The notes under the pieces were generated by a model. The model did not search any database and was not told the DNA's origin. It saw only the letters and a program-made list of their open reading frames with translations. From an uncultured Bacteroides sp. (GTDB lineage Bacteria > Bacteroidota > Bacteroidia > Bacteroidales > Bacteroidaceae), in contig NZ_CASFWU010000032.1 of assembly GCF_949298305.1 (NCBI RefSeq), positions 1-64,000 of the forward strand: a DNA stretch of 64,000 nt, in the 5' to 3' direction. The position numbers were made by a program, and so were the translations under genes. Positions 9,009 through 17,962 of the stretch are shown here, one piece after another; positions within the stretch are counted from its first letter, which is position 1; the number at the start of each line of letters is the position of its first letter.

Positions 9009-9087
9009 TCGTTCAATAGTTTGGTAGAAGGCTTGCAGAAATGCGATTTTGCTTCTGCTGCTGGTTGATTTGATGCTTTCTGAGCTT

Positions 9088-9612
9088 TTACAGTGTCAGT
9101 ACGCTTTCGACCTCGATGTCTTTGTCGAATACATCTTTTCCATGCAGGGCCTCCAGTTCGATAATGAAGTTCACAAACACCTTTCGGGGATTCATTTGTT
9201 TTACGAGCTTGCAGGCGGCAGCCATCGTTCCTCCCGTTGCCAAGAGATCGTCGTGCAGCAGGACAACGTCGTCCTCGCTGATGGCGTCCTTGTGCATCTG
9301 TACGGTGTCCTTGCCGTACTCCTTGTCGTAGCTTTCCTCAATGGTTTCGGCGGGCAGTTTGCCGGGCTTGCGGATGGGGACGAAGCCGGCGCCCAACCGT
9401 GTGGCCAGGATGGGCCCCATGATGAAGCCTCTCGATTCGATGCCTACCACTTTCGTAATCCCCCGGTCCTTGTACATGTCGTACAGCGTGTCCGACAGTT
9501 CCTTCAGCGCCTCGGGGTTTTTGAAGAGGGTTGTCACGTCGTAAAACAGGATGCCGGGGATGGGGAAATCGGGAATTTCCCGAATGTTTTGCTTAAGCGT
9601 TTCTTTGCTCAT
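9088..9612 (-). CDS. apt: Adenine phosphoribosyltransferase
   Basis: Purine salvage enzyme that makes AMP from adenine and PRPP; cytosolic homodimer. The product has 174 residues, usual for the family. The PRPP loop VVLLHDDLLATGGT lies at about 116-129, and GIESRGFIMG at 57-66 and FVPIRKPGKLP at 77-87 are typical of type I PRTases of the Apt group. It follows mnmG after 57 bases; the parS-like site lies in that gap. Confidence 0.95.
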   Translation of the reverse strand: MSKETLKQNIREIPDFPIPGILFYDVTTLFKNPEALKELSDTLYDMYKDRGITKVVGIESRGFIMGPILATRLGAGFVPIRKPGKLPAETIEESYDKEYGKDTVQMHKDAISEDDVVLLHDDLLATGGTMAAACKLVKQMNPRKVFVNFIIELEALHGKDVFDKDIEVESVLTL

Positions 9613-9645
9613 AACCAGAATATTTAGTTCATTTATTGAATTATT

Positions 9646-9661
9646 TGTTTCACGTGGAACC
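9646..9661. other. parS-like centromere site
   Basis: TGTTTCACGTGGAACC matches 15 of 16 positions of the bacterial parS pattern TGTTNCACGTGNAACA; only the last base differs. It lies between mnmG and apt. parS sites bind ParB and seed chromosome segregation near the replication origin, and mnmG (gidA) is a common neighbour of parS in other bacteria. The match is read directly; ParB binding is inferred. parA and parB are not in this window. Confidence 0.6.
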
Positions 9662-9669
9662 AGCCTTGC

Positions 9670-11544
9670 TCAACGCCCGCAAAGCACCAGCAGGACGTTG
9701 ATGTCGCTGGGCGATACGCCTGGGATGCGGCTGGCCTGGGCAATGGTCTCGGGGTCTATCTTCACCAGCTTCTGCCGGGCTTCGGTAGAGAGCGATTGCA
9801 GGGAGTTGTAGTCGAACTTGCCTTTAATCTTGATGCTTTCCAGCCGGGCCAGCTTGTCGGCAATGATTCTTTCCCGTCCGATGTAGCCTTCGTACTTGAT
9901 GAGGATTTCGGCTGCCTCCAGAATTTCCTCGCGCCGTTCGTCCACCTTGTCCAGTTCGCGCTTGAAGGCGCTGATGTGGTCGCTCAGGTTGGCGATGGTG
10001 ATTTGCGGACGGTTGAGCAGTTCTACCAGCTTGCAGCCCTGGCGGAGTGGAGTAGTGCCCAGCGCTTCGAGCGTGGGGTTGATGAGGGCGGGCTTGATGG
10101 AATAGTTGCGGGCAAAGTCGATGATGCGGTTCACAGCCTCGCGTTTCCGTTTCAGCAGTTCGTAGCGTTCGTTGCCGGCCAGTCCCAACTTCCAGGCGCG
10201 TTCCGTGAGGCGCATGTCCGCATCGTCCATGCGGAGCAGGATGCGGTATTCTGCGCGCGAGGTGAACATGCGGTAGGGTTCGTCCACGCCTTTCGTCACC
10301 AGGTCGTCGATGAGCACGCCGATATAGGCTTCGTCCCTGGCCAGGGTGAACGGTTCGCCTCCGTGGCAGTTGATGTGTGCGTTGATACCCGCCACGATGC
10401 CTTGTCCTGCCGCTTCCTCGTATCCCGTTGTGCCGTTCACCTGTCCGGCAAAGAACAGGTTCTTGACCTTCTTTGTCTCCAGTGTATGCTTCAGCTGGGT
10501 GGGGTCGAAGTAGTCGTACTCGATGGCGTAGCCCGGACGGTAGACCACCATGTCCCTGAAGGCCGGAATCTTCTTCAGCGCTTCCAGCTGGATGTCCATT
10601 GGCAGCGACGAGGAGAAGCCGTTCAGGTAGAGCTCCTGCGTCGTCTCGCCCTCCGGCTCCAGGAAGAGCTGGTGCTGCGGTTTGTCGGGGAAGGTGACAA
10701 TCTTAGTCTCGATGCTGGGGCAGTAGCGGGGGCCGATGCTCTGGATTTGTCCGTTGAAAAGGGGCGAATCGGGCAGGCCGCGGCGCAACACCTCGTGTAC
10801 TTCCTCGTTGGTGAAGCACGTCCAGCAGGGCAGTTGCCGCAGGTGTCGGGTGGGGGTGTCCATGAAGGAGAACTTGTGGAAGTCGTTTTCGCCTTCCTGT
10901 ATTTCCATGTCTTCGTAGTGGACGCTGCGTCCGTCGATGCGGACGGGTGTGCCCGTCTTCATCCGCCCGTAGGTGATGCCCTGGGCCGCGATGGATTCGG
11001 TCAATTCGTAGGATGCAGGCTCGGCCATGCGTCCGCCCGGCAGCATGGTGCGGCCCACGTGCATCAGTCCGTTCAGGAAGGTGCCTGCGGTCAGTACGAC
11101 GCATTTGGCGTGAAACGTCACGCCCCACACGGTCCTGACGCCCGCCACTTCGCCGTCCTTGACCAGCAGCTCGCGCACCGTGTCCTGCCAGATGTGCAGG
11201 TTGGGCGTATTCTCCAGCACCTCGCGCCATGCCCAGATGAACTTGTTGCGGTCGCACTGCGCGCGCGGGCTCCACATGGCCGGTCCTTTCGAGCGGTTCA
11301 GGATGCGGAATTGGATGGCGGTCTTGTCCGTCACCAGTCCCATGAATCCGCCCAGCGCATCCACTTCGCGTACCATCTGTCCTTTGGCTATGCCGCCCAC
11401 CGCGGGGTTGCAGCTCATCTGCCCGATTTTGTTCATGTCCATGGTGATGAGACACGTCTTCGAGCCCAGGTTGGCAGCGGCGGCGGCGGCTTCGCATCCC
11501 GCGTGTCCGGCGCCTATCACGATTACGTCATACTTGAATTCCAT
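9670..11544 (-). CDS. mnmG: tRNA uridine-5-carboxymethylaminomethyl modification enzyme MnmG
   Basis: FAD- and folate-dependent partner of MnmE that modifies U34 of tRNAs reading split codon boxes. The product has 624 residues from the ATG at 11544, which gives the conserved start MEFKYDVIVIGAGHAGCEAA; the frame is open ten codons further upstream without support. The FAD dinucleotide fold GAGHAG is at 11-16, and PRAQCDRNKF and TAGTFLNGLMHVG are the usual MnmG blocks. The C-terminal helical domain that contacts MnmE and tRNA is complete. A promoter-like element sits directly upstream, and apt follows in the same direction. Confidence 0.96.
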   Translation of the reverse strand: MEFKYDVIVIGAGHAGCEAAAAAANLGSKTCLITMDMNKIGQMSCNPAVGGIAKGQMVREVDALGGFMGLVTDKTAIQFRILNRSKGPAMWSPRAQCDRNKFIWAWREVLENTPNLHIWQDTVRELLVKDGEVAGVRTVWGVTFHAKCVVLTAGTFLNGLMHVGRTMLPGGRMAEPASYELTESIAAQGITYGRMKTGTPVRIDGRSVHYEDMEIQEGENDFHKFSFMDTPTRHLRQLPCWTCFTNEEVHEVLRRGLPDSPLFNGQIQSIGPRYCPSIETKIVTFPDKPQHQLFLEPEGETTQELYLNGFSSSLPMDIQLEALKKIPAFRDMVVYRPGYAIEYDYFDPTQLKHTLETKKVKNLFFAGQVNGTTGYEEAAGQGIVAGINAHINCHGGEPFTLARDEAYIGVLIDDLVTKGVDEPYRMFTSRAEYRILLRMDDADMRLTERAWKLGLAGNERYELLKRKREAVNRIIDFARNYSIKPALINPTLEALGTTPLRQGCKLVELLNRPQITIANLSDHISAFKRELDKVDERREEILEAAEILIKYEGYIGRERIIADKLARLESIKIKGKFDYNSLQSLSTEARQKLVKIDPETIAQASRIPGVSPSDINVLLVLCGR

Positions 11545-11571
11545 TTGTAAATGTTGGTTTTGATTACGCCA

Positions 11572-11579
11572 CAAAGTTA
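11572..11579 (-). promoter_or_regulatory. -7 element of the mnmG promoter
   Basis: TAACTTTG on the leftward strand fits TAnnTTTG, 27 bases before the ATG. A TTTTCC run lies near the -33 distance but is not a good TTTG. Confidence 0.45.
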
Positions 11580-11981
11580 CTAAAAAGTTATGGGTCTGTG
11601 GAAAATCCTTGCGATTTTTGCGGACAGGCGGACGGGAAGACGGAAATAACGGCGTAAAAACGCATTAGGGAAAATCAGGATGTCAGCTGCCGGTGGTGTA
11701 TCTGATACATTTTGATGCTGTATTTCCCTTTTTCGCTTTCCTTGCGGCGACACTTCGCCTGCTTTACGGGCTGTTTCGCTTTCAAAATGATTGTTCCCGG
11801 CATTCCCGATTTACGTGCAAACCAGACACGGCGCCGGTTTTTCGGGCCTGCGGGCGGCCTGGCGAGGCCGTGTGGAGACGCCTGCGTTAAAGAATAAAAA
11901 ATAAATGGCGGACGGGTAGGGGGAGTGGTGAGCTTTCTTTATCTTTAAGAGTGAATTTCCGCAAACAGAAAATAGCCAGTT
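11580..11981. other. Intergenic stretch between mnmG and the divergent orphan gene
   Basis: About 400 bases without a convincing gene. The short frames here (for example 11693-11890) have no recognisable product. TATCTTTA at 11940-11947 is one base off the Bacteroides -7 pattern and could serve the rightward gene at 11982. No repeat or strong hairpin was seen. Confidence 0.4.
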
Positions 11982-12827
11982 ATGAAAGCAAGAAGATATA
12001 TCCTCCGTCTGTTGCCGGTGTTGGCCCTGTTGTTTGTCTCCTCTGTCCTCCGGGCGCAGGAAGACAGTACCCGTGTGCGGCGCGACAGTGTCAGCGCTTC
12101 TTTTTCGGGCAATCTTTTGCCTGCGCTTCCCGATGCACCGGCTCCGTCGGCCGGGAGTCTGTCCGGGAAGTTGTCTCCCGATGCCGGACAGACTCTGCCC
12201 CGTTTCCTCCCCAATCCGGCCAATGCCCTGCCTTACTACACCAATCCCTCGCCCATGTTCCGCGGCGACTATACCACGGGCGGCACGCTGGGCCGTTCGG
12301 GCCGCAACCTGTTCTGGGGTTCGGGCAGTCAAAACAGCATTCCCGGCATCGGGCGGATGAACGAGGCCACCCTGGGCTATCAGCGCGAGCTGAACGACAA
12401 ACTTGCCTTGCAGGCCAGCATCAATGCCATCAAGATGAACATGGACCACTTCAGCGGCCAGTCGTTCACCGCCGGGGGCGCGCTTGTCTACCGTCCGCAG
12501 GAACATCTGCGCTTCACGCTTTTCGGTTCGGTGGACATGGGCAATGCCGCCGGCCTCTTCTCCATGCCCTACCAGTACGGCGGTACCGTGGGCTTCGACC
12601 TGGGCGACCACTTCAGCATGGAGCTGGGCGTGCGGCGTTACTACGACTCCTTCACCGGCCGCTGGGAGACACGCCCCGTCGTGATACCCACCATCAATTT
12701 CAACGAGAAATTCAAGCTGGGCCTGGACGTGGGGCCGCTGATTTACGATATTCTGCGTAGCGTCATCTTCGACCAGAAAGACCGTAGCAGCGGGCCTACC
12801 ATCATGCCCGATTTCCCTCACCGATGA
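11982..12827 (+). CDS. Exported protein of unknown function, possibly outer-membrane barrel
   Basis: The product has 281 residues. Residues 1-25 form a Sec signal peptide (LLPVLALLFVSSVLRAQ). A Ser/Pro/Ala-rich linker follows to about residue 85. From about residue 95 the chain shows alternating hydrophobic and polar stretches with many Gly and aromatic residues (FTLFGSVDMGNAAG, GGTVGFDLGDHFSMELGV, NEKFKLGLDVGPLI), which suggests beta strands of a small outer-membrane barrel. I do not recognise the family. It stands alone, divergent from mnmG and convergent with ybeY. Barrel and location are inferred. Confidence 0.65.
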   Translation: MKARRYILRLLPVLALLFVSSVLRAQEDSTRVRRDSVSASFSGNLLPALPDAPAPSAGSLSGKLSPDAGQTLPRFLPNPANALPYYTNPSPMFRGDYTTGGTLGRSGRNLFWGSGSQNSIPGIGRMNEATLGYQRELNDKLALQASINAIKMNMDHFSGQSFTAGGALVYRPQEHLRFTLFGSVDMGNAAGLFSMPYQYGGTVGFDLGDHFSMELGVRRYYDSFTGRWETRPVVIPTINFNEKFKLGLDVGPLIYDILRSVIFDQKDRSSGPTIMPDFPHR

Positions 12828-12887
12828 GGGTTAAGGCGGTTGGCGGCGTCTACACAGTCTGCGCTGTCTGCCGCTTGTGCCACGGGG

Positions 12888-13331
12888 TTATTCCTGGCTC
12901 TGCCGGGCGCCTGTTCCGCCTCTCATGTCCAATGCCCGGTTCTCGGCCTCTTCCATGATTTCCCGTTCTCCGGGTCCCTTGTCGTTGATGCCGCAGAGGT
13001 GCAGGATGCCGTGTATGATGACGCGGTGCAGTTCCCGTTCGTAGTCGTTGCCGGCAAACTGCTCGGCGTTGGTGCGCACGGTGTCCAGGCTGATGAAGAG
13101 GTCGCCGCTCAGGCGGTTGCCCTCGCAGTAGTCAAAGGTGATGATGTCCGTGTAGTAATCATGTTGCAGATACTGGCGGTTCACCTCCAGAATCTTTTCG
13201 TCCGAGCAGAAGATGTAGGCCACTTCGCCCACGCGTTTGCCGTAGCTGGCTGCCACGGCCTTGATCCACTCCGTCGTCTCACGTTTCTTGATGTCCGGCA
13301 TTTCCACGCCGTCTGTTTGGTAGGTAATCAT
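12888..13331 (-). CDS. ybeY: Endoribonuclease YbeY (rRNA maturation)
   Basis: Single-domain metalloprotein of 147 residues needed in other bacteria for 16S rRNA 3' end maturation and ribosome quality control. The metal site HGILHLCGIND starts at residue 107. The first two ligands H107 and H111 are kept, but the third His of the usual HGxLHLxGyDH is replaced: residue 117 is Asp and 116 is Asn. The fold core ITFDYCEGN...SGDLFISLDTVRTNA is typical. Asp can bind zinc, so activity may remain. The gene is convergent with the orphan exported protein. Confidence 0.9.
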   Translation of the reverse strand: MITYQTDGVEMPDIKKRETTEWIKAVAASYGKRVGEVAYIFCSDEKILEVNRQYLQHDYYTDIITFDYCEGNRLSGDLFISLDTVRTNAEQFAGNDYERELHRVIIHGILHLCGINDKGPGEREIMEEAENRALDMRGGTGARQSQE

Positions 13332-13497
13332 AATGCATTCAGGTCTCGCCTCCGGCTTCCTTTTCCCAAGGATAGGGCAGGGAAGGATGGAGGGTAATTG
13401 GGGTATTATCTATTGTTCTTATTTCACATTCTGTTCTTGTCTGTCTTTCTTTCCCGTCCGTTTTTCCTTTGTTTTGGAAGCGAGGCCGGGGGCGGGT

Positions 13498-14727
13498 TCA
13501 GAAGAACCAATAGCTGATGACGATGGCGGCCACGATGCCCGACACGTCGGCAATGAGTCCGCACGTCACGGCGTTGCGGGTGCGGGTGATGCCCACGCTG
13601 CCGAAGTACACGGCCAGGATGTAGAACGTGGTGTCCGACGCTCCGCGGGCCACGCAGCTCATGCGTCCCACGAACGATTCGGCTCCGTATTCCTTCATCG
13701 TGTCTATCATCAGGCCGTTGGCCGCGCTTCCGCTCAGCGACTTCATCAGGGCGGTGGGCAGGGCGCCCACAAAGCCGGTGTCCACCCCGCAGAGGCCCAC
13801 GACGTAGCCGATGCCGTCCACCAGCAGGTCCATGGCGCCCGAGGCGCGGAACACGGCGATGCCTACCAGGAAAGCCACCAGATAGGGGATGATGCGCACG
13901 GCGGTGGTGAAGCCCTCCTTGGCGCCCTCAATGAAGGCGTCGTAGACGTTGATGCGCTTTCTTACGCCCCACAGGATGAAGAGCAGGATGATGCTGAACA
14001 GGATGATGTTGGCCGCCAGGGTGGAGTAGGCGCCCATCTCGTCGCGCCCCACACGGACAAACAGCCAGATGAGGGCGGAGAAGAAGAGCGCGATGCCGCC
14101 CACCAGGATGAGCACCGGCCGGCAGAACAGGTTGAGACGCTGCGACAGGCTGACCGCCGTCACGCCCACAAGGGTGGACACGGTGGTGGTGAGCAGGGTG
14201 GGGATGAAGATGTCCGTAGGCTGGGCCGCTCCCAGCTGCGCGCGGTACATCATGATGCTCACCGGGATGAGTATCAGCCCCGAGGTGTTCATCACCAGGA
14301 ACATGATCATCGGGTTGGTGGCCGTGTCCTTCTTCGGGTTCAGTTCCTGCAGTTCCTTCATGGCCTTCAGGCCCAGCGGGGTGGCGGCGTTGTCCAGTCC
14401 CAGCATGTTGGCCGACAGGTTCATGAAGATGCTGCCCATGGCCGGATGTCCCTTGGGGATGTCCGGAAAGAGGCGGCAGAACAGGGGGCTGAGCCAGCGG
14501 CTCAGGGCATTGATCATGCCGCTGTTCTCGCCTATCTTCATCACGCCCAGCCAGAGGGCCAGCACGCCCGTCAGCCCCAGCGAAATCTCGAAGGCGTTTT
14601 TGGAAGAGTCGAAGGTGGAGTTCACCAGTTGCGTAAATATTTCCGTGTCGCCCATCAGCAGCAGGCGCACCAGCGCCACGATGAAGGCAATGACGAAAAA
14701 GGCAATCCAGATGTAGTTCAGTACCAT
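13498..14727 (-). CDS. SpmA/SpmB-like nucleoside-recognition (Gate) membrane protein
   Basis: The product has 409 residues from the ATG at 14727 (MVLNYIWIAFFVIAFIVALV); the longer open frame adds 49 atypical residues. It joins two Gate (nucleoside recognition) domains: the first half resembles spore maturation protein A (NLSANMLGLDNAATPLGLKA at about 105-124) and the second half SpmB (AVRIIPYLVAFLVGIAVFRASG near 290). About ten membrane segments are visible. The family occurs in many non-sporulating bacteria; transport of a small solute is suspected but the substrate is unknown. It is divergent from the AlkD-like gene. Confidence 0.85.
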   Translation of the reverse strand: MVLNYIWIAFFVIAFIVALVRLLLMGDTEIFTQLVNSTFDSSKNAFEISLGLTGVLALWLGVMKIGENSGMINALSRWLSPLFCRLFPDIPKGHPAMGSIFMNLSANMLGLDNAATPLGLKAMKELQELNPKKDTATNPMIMFLVMNTSGLILIPVSIMMYRAQLGAAQPTDIFIPTLLTTTVSTLVGVTAVSLSQRLNLFCRPVLILVGGIALFFSALIWLFVRVGRDEMGAYSTLAANIILFSIILLFILWGVRKRINVYDAFIEGAKEGFTTAVRIIPYLVAFLVGIAVFRASGAMDLLVDGIGYVVGLCGVDTGFVGALPTALMKSLSGSAANGLMIDTMKEYGAESFVGRMSCVARGASDTTFYILAVYFGSVGITRTRNAVTCGLIADVSGIVAAIVISYWFF

Positions 14728-14768
14728 AATGCAGTCGGGTTGGTTGGAATTTCTTTCATACGTAGCGG

Positions 14769-14776
14769 CAAAAATA
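14769..14776 (-). promoter_or_regulatory. -7 element of the SpmA/B-like gene
   Basis: TATTTTTG on the leftward strand, 41 bases before the ATG at 14727. No clear -33. It forms a divergent pair with the element at 14811. Confidence 0.45.
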
Positions 14777-14810
14777 GAGATTACTTTCCATAGTTTGTCA
14801 GAAAATACCG

Positions 14811-14818
14811 TATTTTTG
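14811..14818 (+). promoter_or_regulatory. -7 element of the AlkD-like gene
   Basis: TATTTTTG on the rightward strand. With transcription starting about 7 bases downstream the leader to the ATG at 14893 would be near 70 bases. No clear -33. Confidence 0.45.
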
Positions 14819-14892
14819 TCCTCATCTTGGCCGGCTTGCCGTGCGCCCTGCCGCATGCGCCGCCTGCCGTACACCGTTTAACTGCCTGCCGC

Positions 14893-15633
14893 ATGAAGCA
14901 ATCAGAACAAATCCGGGCCGAGCTGGAGGCCTGCATCAATCCCGTGAAGCGCGAATACCTGCCCCGCTTCTTCAAGACGGGCAAGGGAGAATATGGCGAG
15001 GGCGACCGCTTCCTGGGCGTCGTGGTGCCCGACACGCGCCGGGTGGCCCGCCGCCACAAGGACGCGCCCTTCGGCGTGATGGCCGAGCTGTTGCAGAGCG
15101 AGTGGCACGAGTGCCGCCTCTGCGCCCTGCTGATGATGGTGGAGCGCTTCCGCAAGGCCGGCCCCGCCGGGCAGCAGGCCGTCTACGACTTCTACCTGAC
15201 GCAGACCGCCCGCATCAACAACTGGGACCTGGTGGACCTGTCCGCCCCCTACATCGTGGGCGAGTATCTCAAAGACCGTCCCCGCGACGTGCTCTACCGC
15301 CTGGCGGAGAGTGACTGCCTCTGGGAGCGGCGCATCGCGGTGGTGGCTACGTTCGCGCTGATTCGCCGCAACGACTTTGCCGACATCCTGCGCCTGACGG
15401 AGTACTTCCTGCACCCGTACGCGTCGGCCGCGCCTTCGCTTCCTGCGCCCCGCATGCACGACCTGATGCAGAAGGCCCTTGGCTGGATGCTGCGCGAGAT
15501 GGGCAAGCGCGACAAGGGCCTGCTGGTGCAGCTGCTCAGCCGCTATGCCGCCGTGATGCCCCGCACCATGCTGCGCTATGCCGTCGAGAAGTTCCCCGAC
15601 GACGAGCGGCGGGAGTTCATGGGGCGGCGCTGA
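14893..15633 (+). CDS. AlkD-like DNA alkylation repair protein
   Basis: HEAT-like repeat DNA glycosylase family member of 246 residues from the ATG at 14893. The family removes bulky or cationic alkylated bases such as 7-methylguanine. Helical repeats run through the chain, with the usual blocks EWHECRLCALLMMVERF near 78-94 and NNWDLVDLSAPYIVG near 115-129, which contain the conserved Trp and Asp of the AlkD active face. The open frame starts 22 codons earlier, but those residues are low-complexity and lie close to the presumed transcription start. Substrate range is inferred from the family. Confidence 0.85.
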   Translation: MKQSEQIRAELEACINPVKREYLPRFFKTGKGEYGEGDRFLGVVVPDTRRVARRHKDAPFGVMAELLQSEWHECRLCALLMMVERFRKAGPAGQQAVYDFYLTQTARINNWDLVDLSAPYIVGEYLKDRPRDVLYRLAESDCLWERRIAVVATFALIRRNDFADILRLTEYFLHPYASAAPSLPAPRMHDLMQKALGWMLREMGKRDKGLLVQLLSRYAAVMPRTMLRYAVEKFPDDERREFMGRR

Positions 15634-15692
15634 CCCCTGCGGACAAAGGCCTCCACACAGACAAGAAACGAATTTAATCACCTATCAATCTG

Positions 15693-16703
15693 ATGAATAT
15701 GTATAGAACACTTCTCGGAATCATCTGTTTCCTTTTTGGCACATGTATGCTTCATGCGCAGTCTCCCAAGGAGAAAGGACTGAAAAGCATCAACCGAGCC
15801 TCGGCCGAGGCCATTGTGGGTTTCCTGGCCGACGACGAACTGCAAGGGCGCGAGGCCGGCATGCACGGCTCGCGGGTGGCGGCCCGCTATCTGGCTGCCT
15901 GGCTGAAAGACATCGGGGTGGCACCGCTCCTCGGCGAGAGCTACTACCAGCCCTTCGAGGCCTGTGCGCGCGAGCGCCAGCAGCGGGGGCGCTTCCAGGT
16001 CCATCCGGACTCCGTCGCCCTCTACAAGCAGGGCACCTACCGCTCCCTGCAACTGAACAACGTGCTGGGCGTCATCCCCGGCGAGCGGACGGACGAGTAT
16101 GTGGTGGTGGGCGCGCACTTCGACCACCTGGGCACGGACTGCACGCTGGCGGCCGACGGCATCTACAACGGGGCCGACGACAACGCCTCGGGCGTGTCGG
16201 CCGTGCTCCAGATAGCCCGTGCCTTTGTGCTTTCCGGCCAGAAGCCGCTGCGCAACGTCATCATCGCCCTGTGGGACGGCGAGGAGAAAGGCCTGCTCGG
16301 TTCGGCCTATTTCACGGCTACGTGTCCCTTCGTCAGCCGGATTAAAGGGTACCTCAACTTCGACATGATAGGCCGCAACAACAAGCCCGACTGTCCGCAG
16401 CACGTGGTCTACTTCTACACCGAGTCGCATCCCGCCTTCGGCCAATGGCTGAAGCAGGACATCCGCACCTACGGCCTCGACCTGAAGCCCGACTACCGCC
16501 CCTGGGACCGTCCCGTGGGAGGCAGCGACAACGCATCGTTCGCCCTGCTGGACATTCCCGTCATCTGGTACCACACCGACGGGCACCCCGACTACCACCA
16601 GCCCACCGACCACGCCGACCGCCTGAACTGGGACAAGCTGACGGACATCACCCGCGCCTCGTTCCTGAACATGTGGAACCTGGCCAACGAGGAAACCTAT
16701 TAG
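15693..16703 (+). CDS. Periplasmic M28-family zinc aminopeptidase
   Basis: The product has 336 residues with a signal peptide at 1-23 (LLGIICFLFGTCMLHAQS). The two-zinc M28 site is complete: H142 in AHFDHLG, D162 in NGADDNASG, the E197-E198 pair in WDGEEKGLLGS, an Asp in YLNFDMIGR and a His in WYHTDGHPDYH. Such proteins are periplasmic aminopeptidases or, in some branches, glutaminyl cyclase-like enzymes; the nature of the substrate cannot be told. It follows the AlkD-like gene after 59 bases and is convergent with mnmA. Confidence 0.88.
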   Translation: MNMYRTLLGIICFLFGTCMLHAQSPKEKGLKSINRASAEAIVGFLADDELQGREAGMHGSRVAARYLAAWLKDIGVAPLLGESYYQPFEACARERQQRGRFQVHPDSVALYKQGTYRSLQLNNVLGVIPGERTDEYVVVGAHFDHLGTDCTLAADGIYNGADDNASGVSAVLQIARAFVLSGQKPLRNVIIALWDGEEKGLLGSAYFTATCPFVSRIKGYLNFDMIGRNNKPDCPQHVVYFYTESHPAFGQWLKQDIRTYGLDLKPDYRPWDRPVGGSDNASFALLDIPVIWYHTDGHPDYHQPTDHADRLNWDKLTDITRASFLNMWNLANEETY

Positions 16704-16713
16704 CACGCAAGAA

Positions 16714-16741
16714 GCGGCGGGAGGAACAGGCCTGCCGCCGC
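16714..16741. terminator. GC-rich hairpin between M28 peptidase and mnmA
   Basis: Arms GCGGCGGGAGG and CCTGCCGCCGC pair at 10 of 11 positions around a six-base loop between the two convergent stops. No T-run follows on either strand, so it may be a weak or bidirectional terminator. Confidence 0.4.
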
Positions 16742-16748
16742 GCCTGCC

Positions 16749-17795
16749 TCACACAATAATCCCCCCGCCCAGCAGCAGCCCTTCGGCATCGTAGAAGGCG
16801 GCGGCCTGGCCCGAGGCAATGGCCTCCAGCGGCTCCAGCAGGTGTATGCGGAGCAGGCCGCCCTCGTCTGCCGTCACCCGGCAGCGGTTGGCCTGCTTGC
16901 GGTAGCGTATCTTCACAATGACCTCCTCGCCGCCCGTCACGCGGGCCTCGTCCACCAGGTTCCAGTCCTTCAGCCACATCTCCGTGCGGTAGAGCGAGGC
17001 GAGCGGTGCCAGCACCACCTCGTTCCGTCCGCGGCGTATCTCCTTCACGTAGACCGCGCGGTTCAGGTGGATGCCCAGCCCGCGCCGCTGGCCGACGGTG
17101 TAGAAGGGATAGCCCTCGTGCCACCCCAGAAAATCACCTTTTTCATCGAGAAACCGTCCCCGTCCGGGCAAGGCCGAGGCGGGCAGTTCGCGCCGCAGGA
17201 AGGCGCGGTAGTCGCCCGGGCAGAAGCAGACGCCCAGGCTGTCCTTCTTCTCCGCCACGCGCCCGAAGCCCCGGCGGGCGGCGTAGGCGCGGGCCTCGGC
17301 CTTCGTCAGGTCGCCCATGGGCAGAAGCATGCGCCGCAGGATGTCCTGCTTCAGTCCCCACAGGAAGAAGGACTGGTCCTTGTCGGGGTCGGCGGCGGGG
17401 GCGAGGTAGAACCTGCCTTCGCGGCACACCTTGCGCACATAGTGGCCCGTGGCTATGAGCGGAATGCCCATTTCATCGGCCATCTGTGCCAGCAGGGGCC
17501 ACTTCAGCCGGTTGTTGCACAGGGTGCAGGGCACGGGGGTGCGGGCCGCCAGATACTCGTCGGTGAAGTAGCGGATGATGCGGCGGCGGAACTCGTCGCG
17601 CACGTCGCGCACGTAGTGGGCAATGCCCAGCCGGGCGGCCAACCGGCGGGCGTCGTCCAGGTGCGCCTCGCCGCCCTCCGCCTCGTAGAAGCGGAAGGTC
17701 ACCCCGGCCACCTCGTAGCCGGCCTCCTGCAGGAGCATGGCGGCCACGGAGCTGTCCGTCCCCCCGCTCATGCCCAGTAATACTTGTTCTTTCAT
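16749..17795 (-). CDS. mnmA: tRNA 2-thiouridylase MnmA-type protein
   Basis: ATP-dependent sulfur transferase for s2U34 of tRNA. The product has 348 residues from the ATG at 17795 ([16 protein letters not shown]). The PP-loop reads SGGTDSS where most MnmA proteins read SGGVDSS. The catalytic Cys pair is present: PCTLCN near 91-96 and GVCFCPGDY near 190-198. Bacteroidetes often carry more than one MnmA homolog, so this may be a paralog with its own tRNA target. A possible promoter lies about 330 bases upstream, so the transcript could carry the 22-bp repeat array in its leader. Confidence 0.88.
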   Translation of the reverse strand: MKEQVLLGMSGGTDSSVAAMLLQEAGYEVAGVTFRFYEAEGGEAHLDDARRLAARLGIAHYVRDVRDEFRRRIIRYFTDEYLAARTPVPCTLCNNRLKWPLLAQMADEMGIPLIATGHYVRKVCREGRFYLAPAADPDKDQSFFLWGLKQDILRRMLLPMGDLTKAEARAYAARRGFGRVAEKKDSLGVCFCPGDYRAFLRRELPASALPGRGRFLDEKGDFLGWHEGYPFYTVGQRRGLGIHLNRAVYVKEIRRGRNEVVLAPLASLYRTEMWLKDWNLVDEARVTGGEEVIVKIRYRKQANRCRVTADEGGLLRIHLLEPLEAIASGQAAAFYDAEGLLLGGGIIV

Positions 17796-17962
17796 CGTTC
17801 CATCGTCATTCAACGGTTATTCAATCCATCCCCTACGAGCACCCAACGAAAAAACAGCGGTCATCCGCCCCAATCCCGACGGTTTTTCAATGGTCGTTGG
17901 GCTGGTTTTGTGCGAATCGCTGATAATCAGTCGTTTGCTGTTCGCCGGAAATCCGGCGCGAG

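Noticed and set aside
9796..11550. 584-residue open frame on the + strand opposite mnmG
   Set aside because: Antisense shadow of mnmG with low-complexity His/Val/Gly composition.
16749..17795. MnmA-type gene as inactive because of SGGTDSS
   Set aside because: The PP-loop Ser, Gly and Asp are intact and both catalytic Cys motifs are present; Thr for Val is a mild change.
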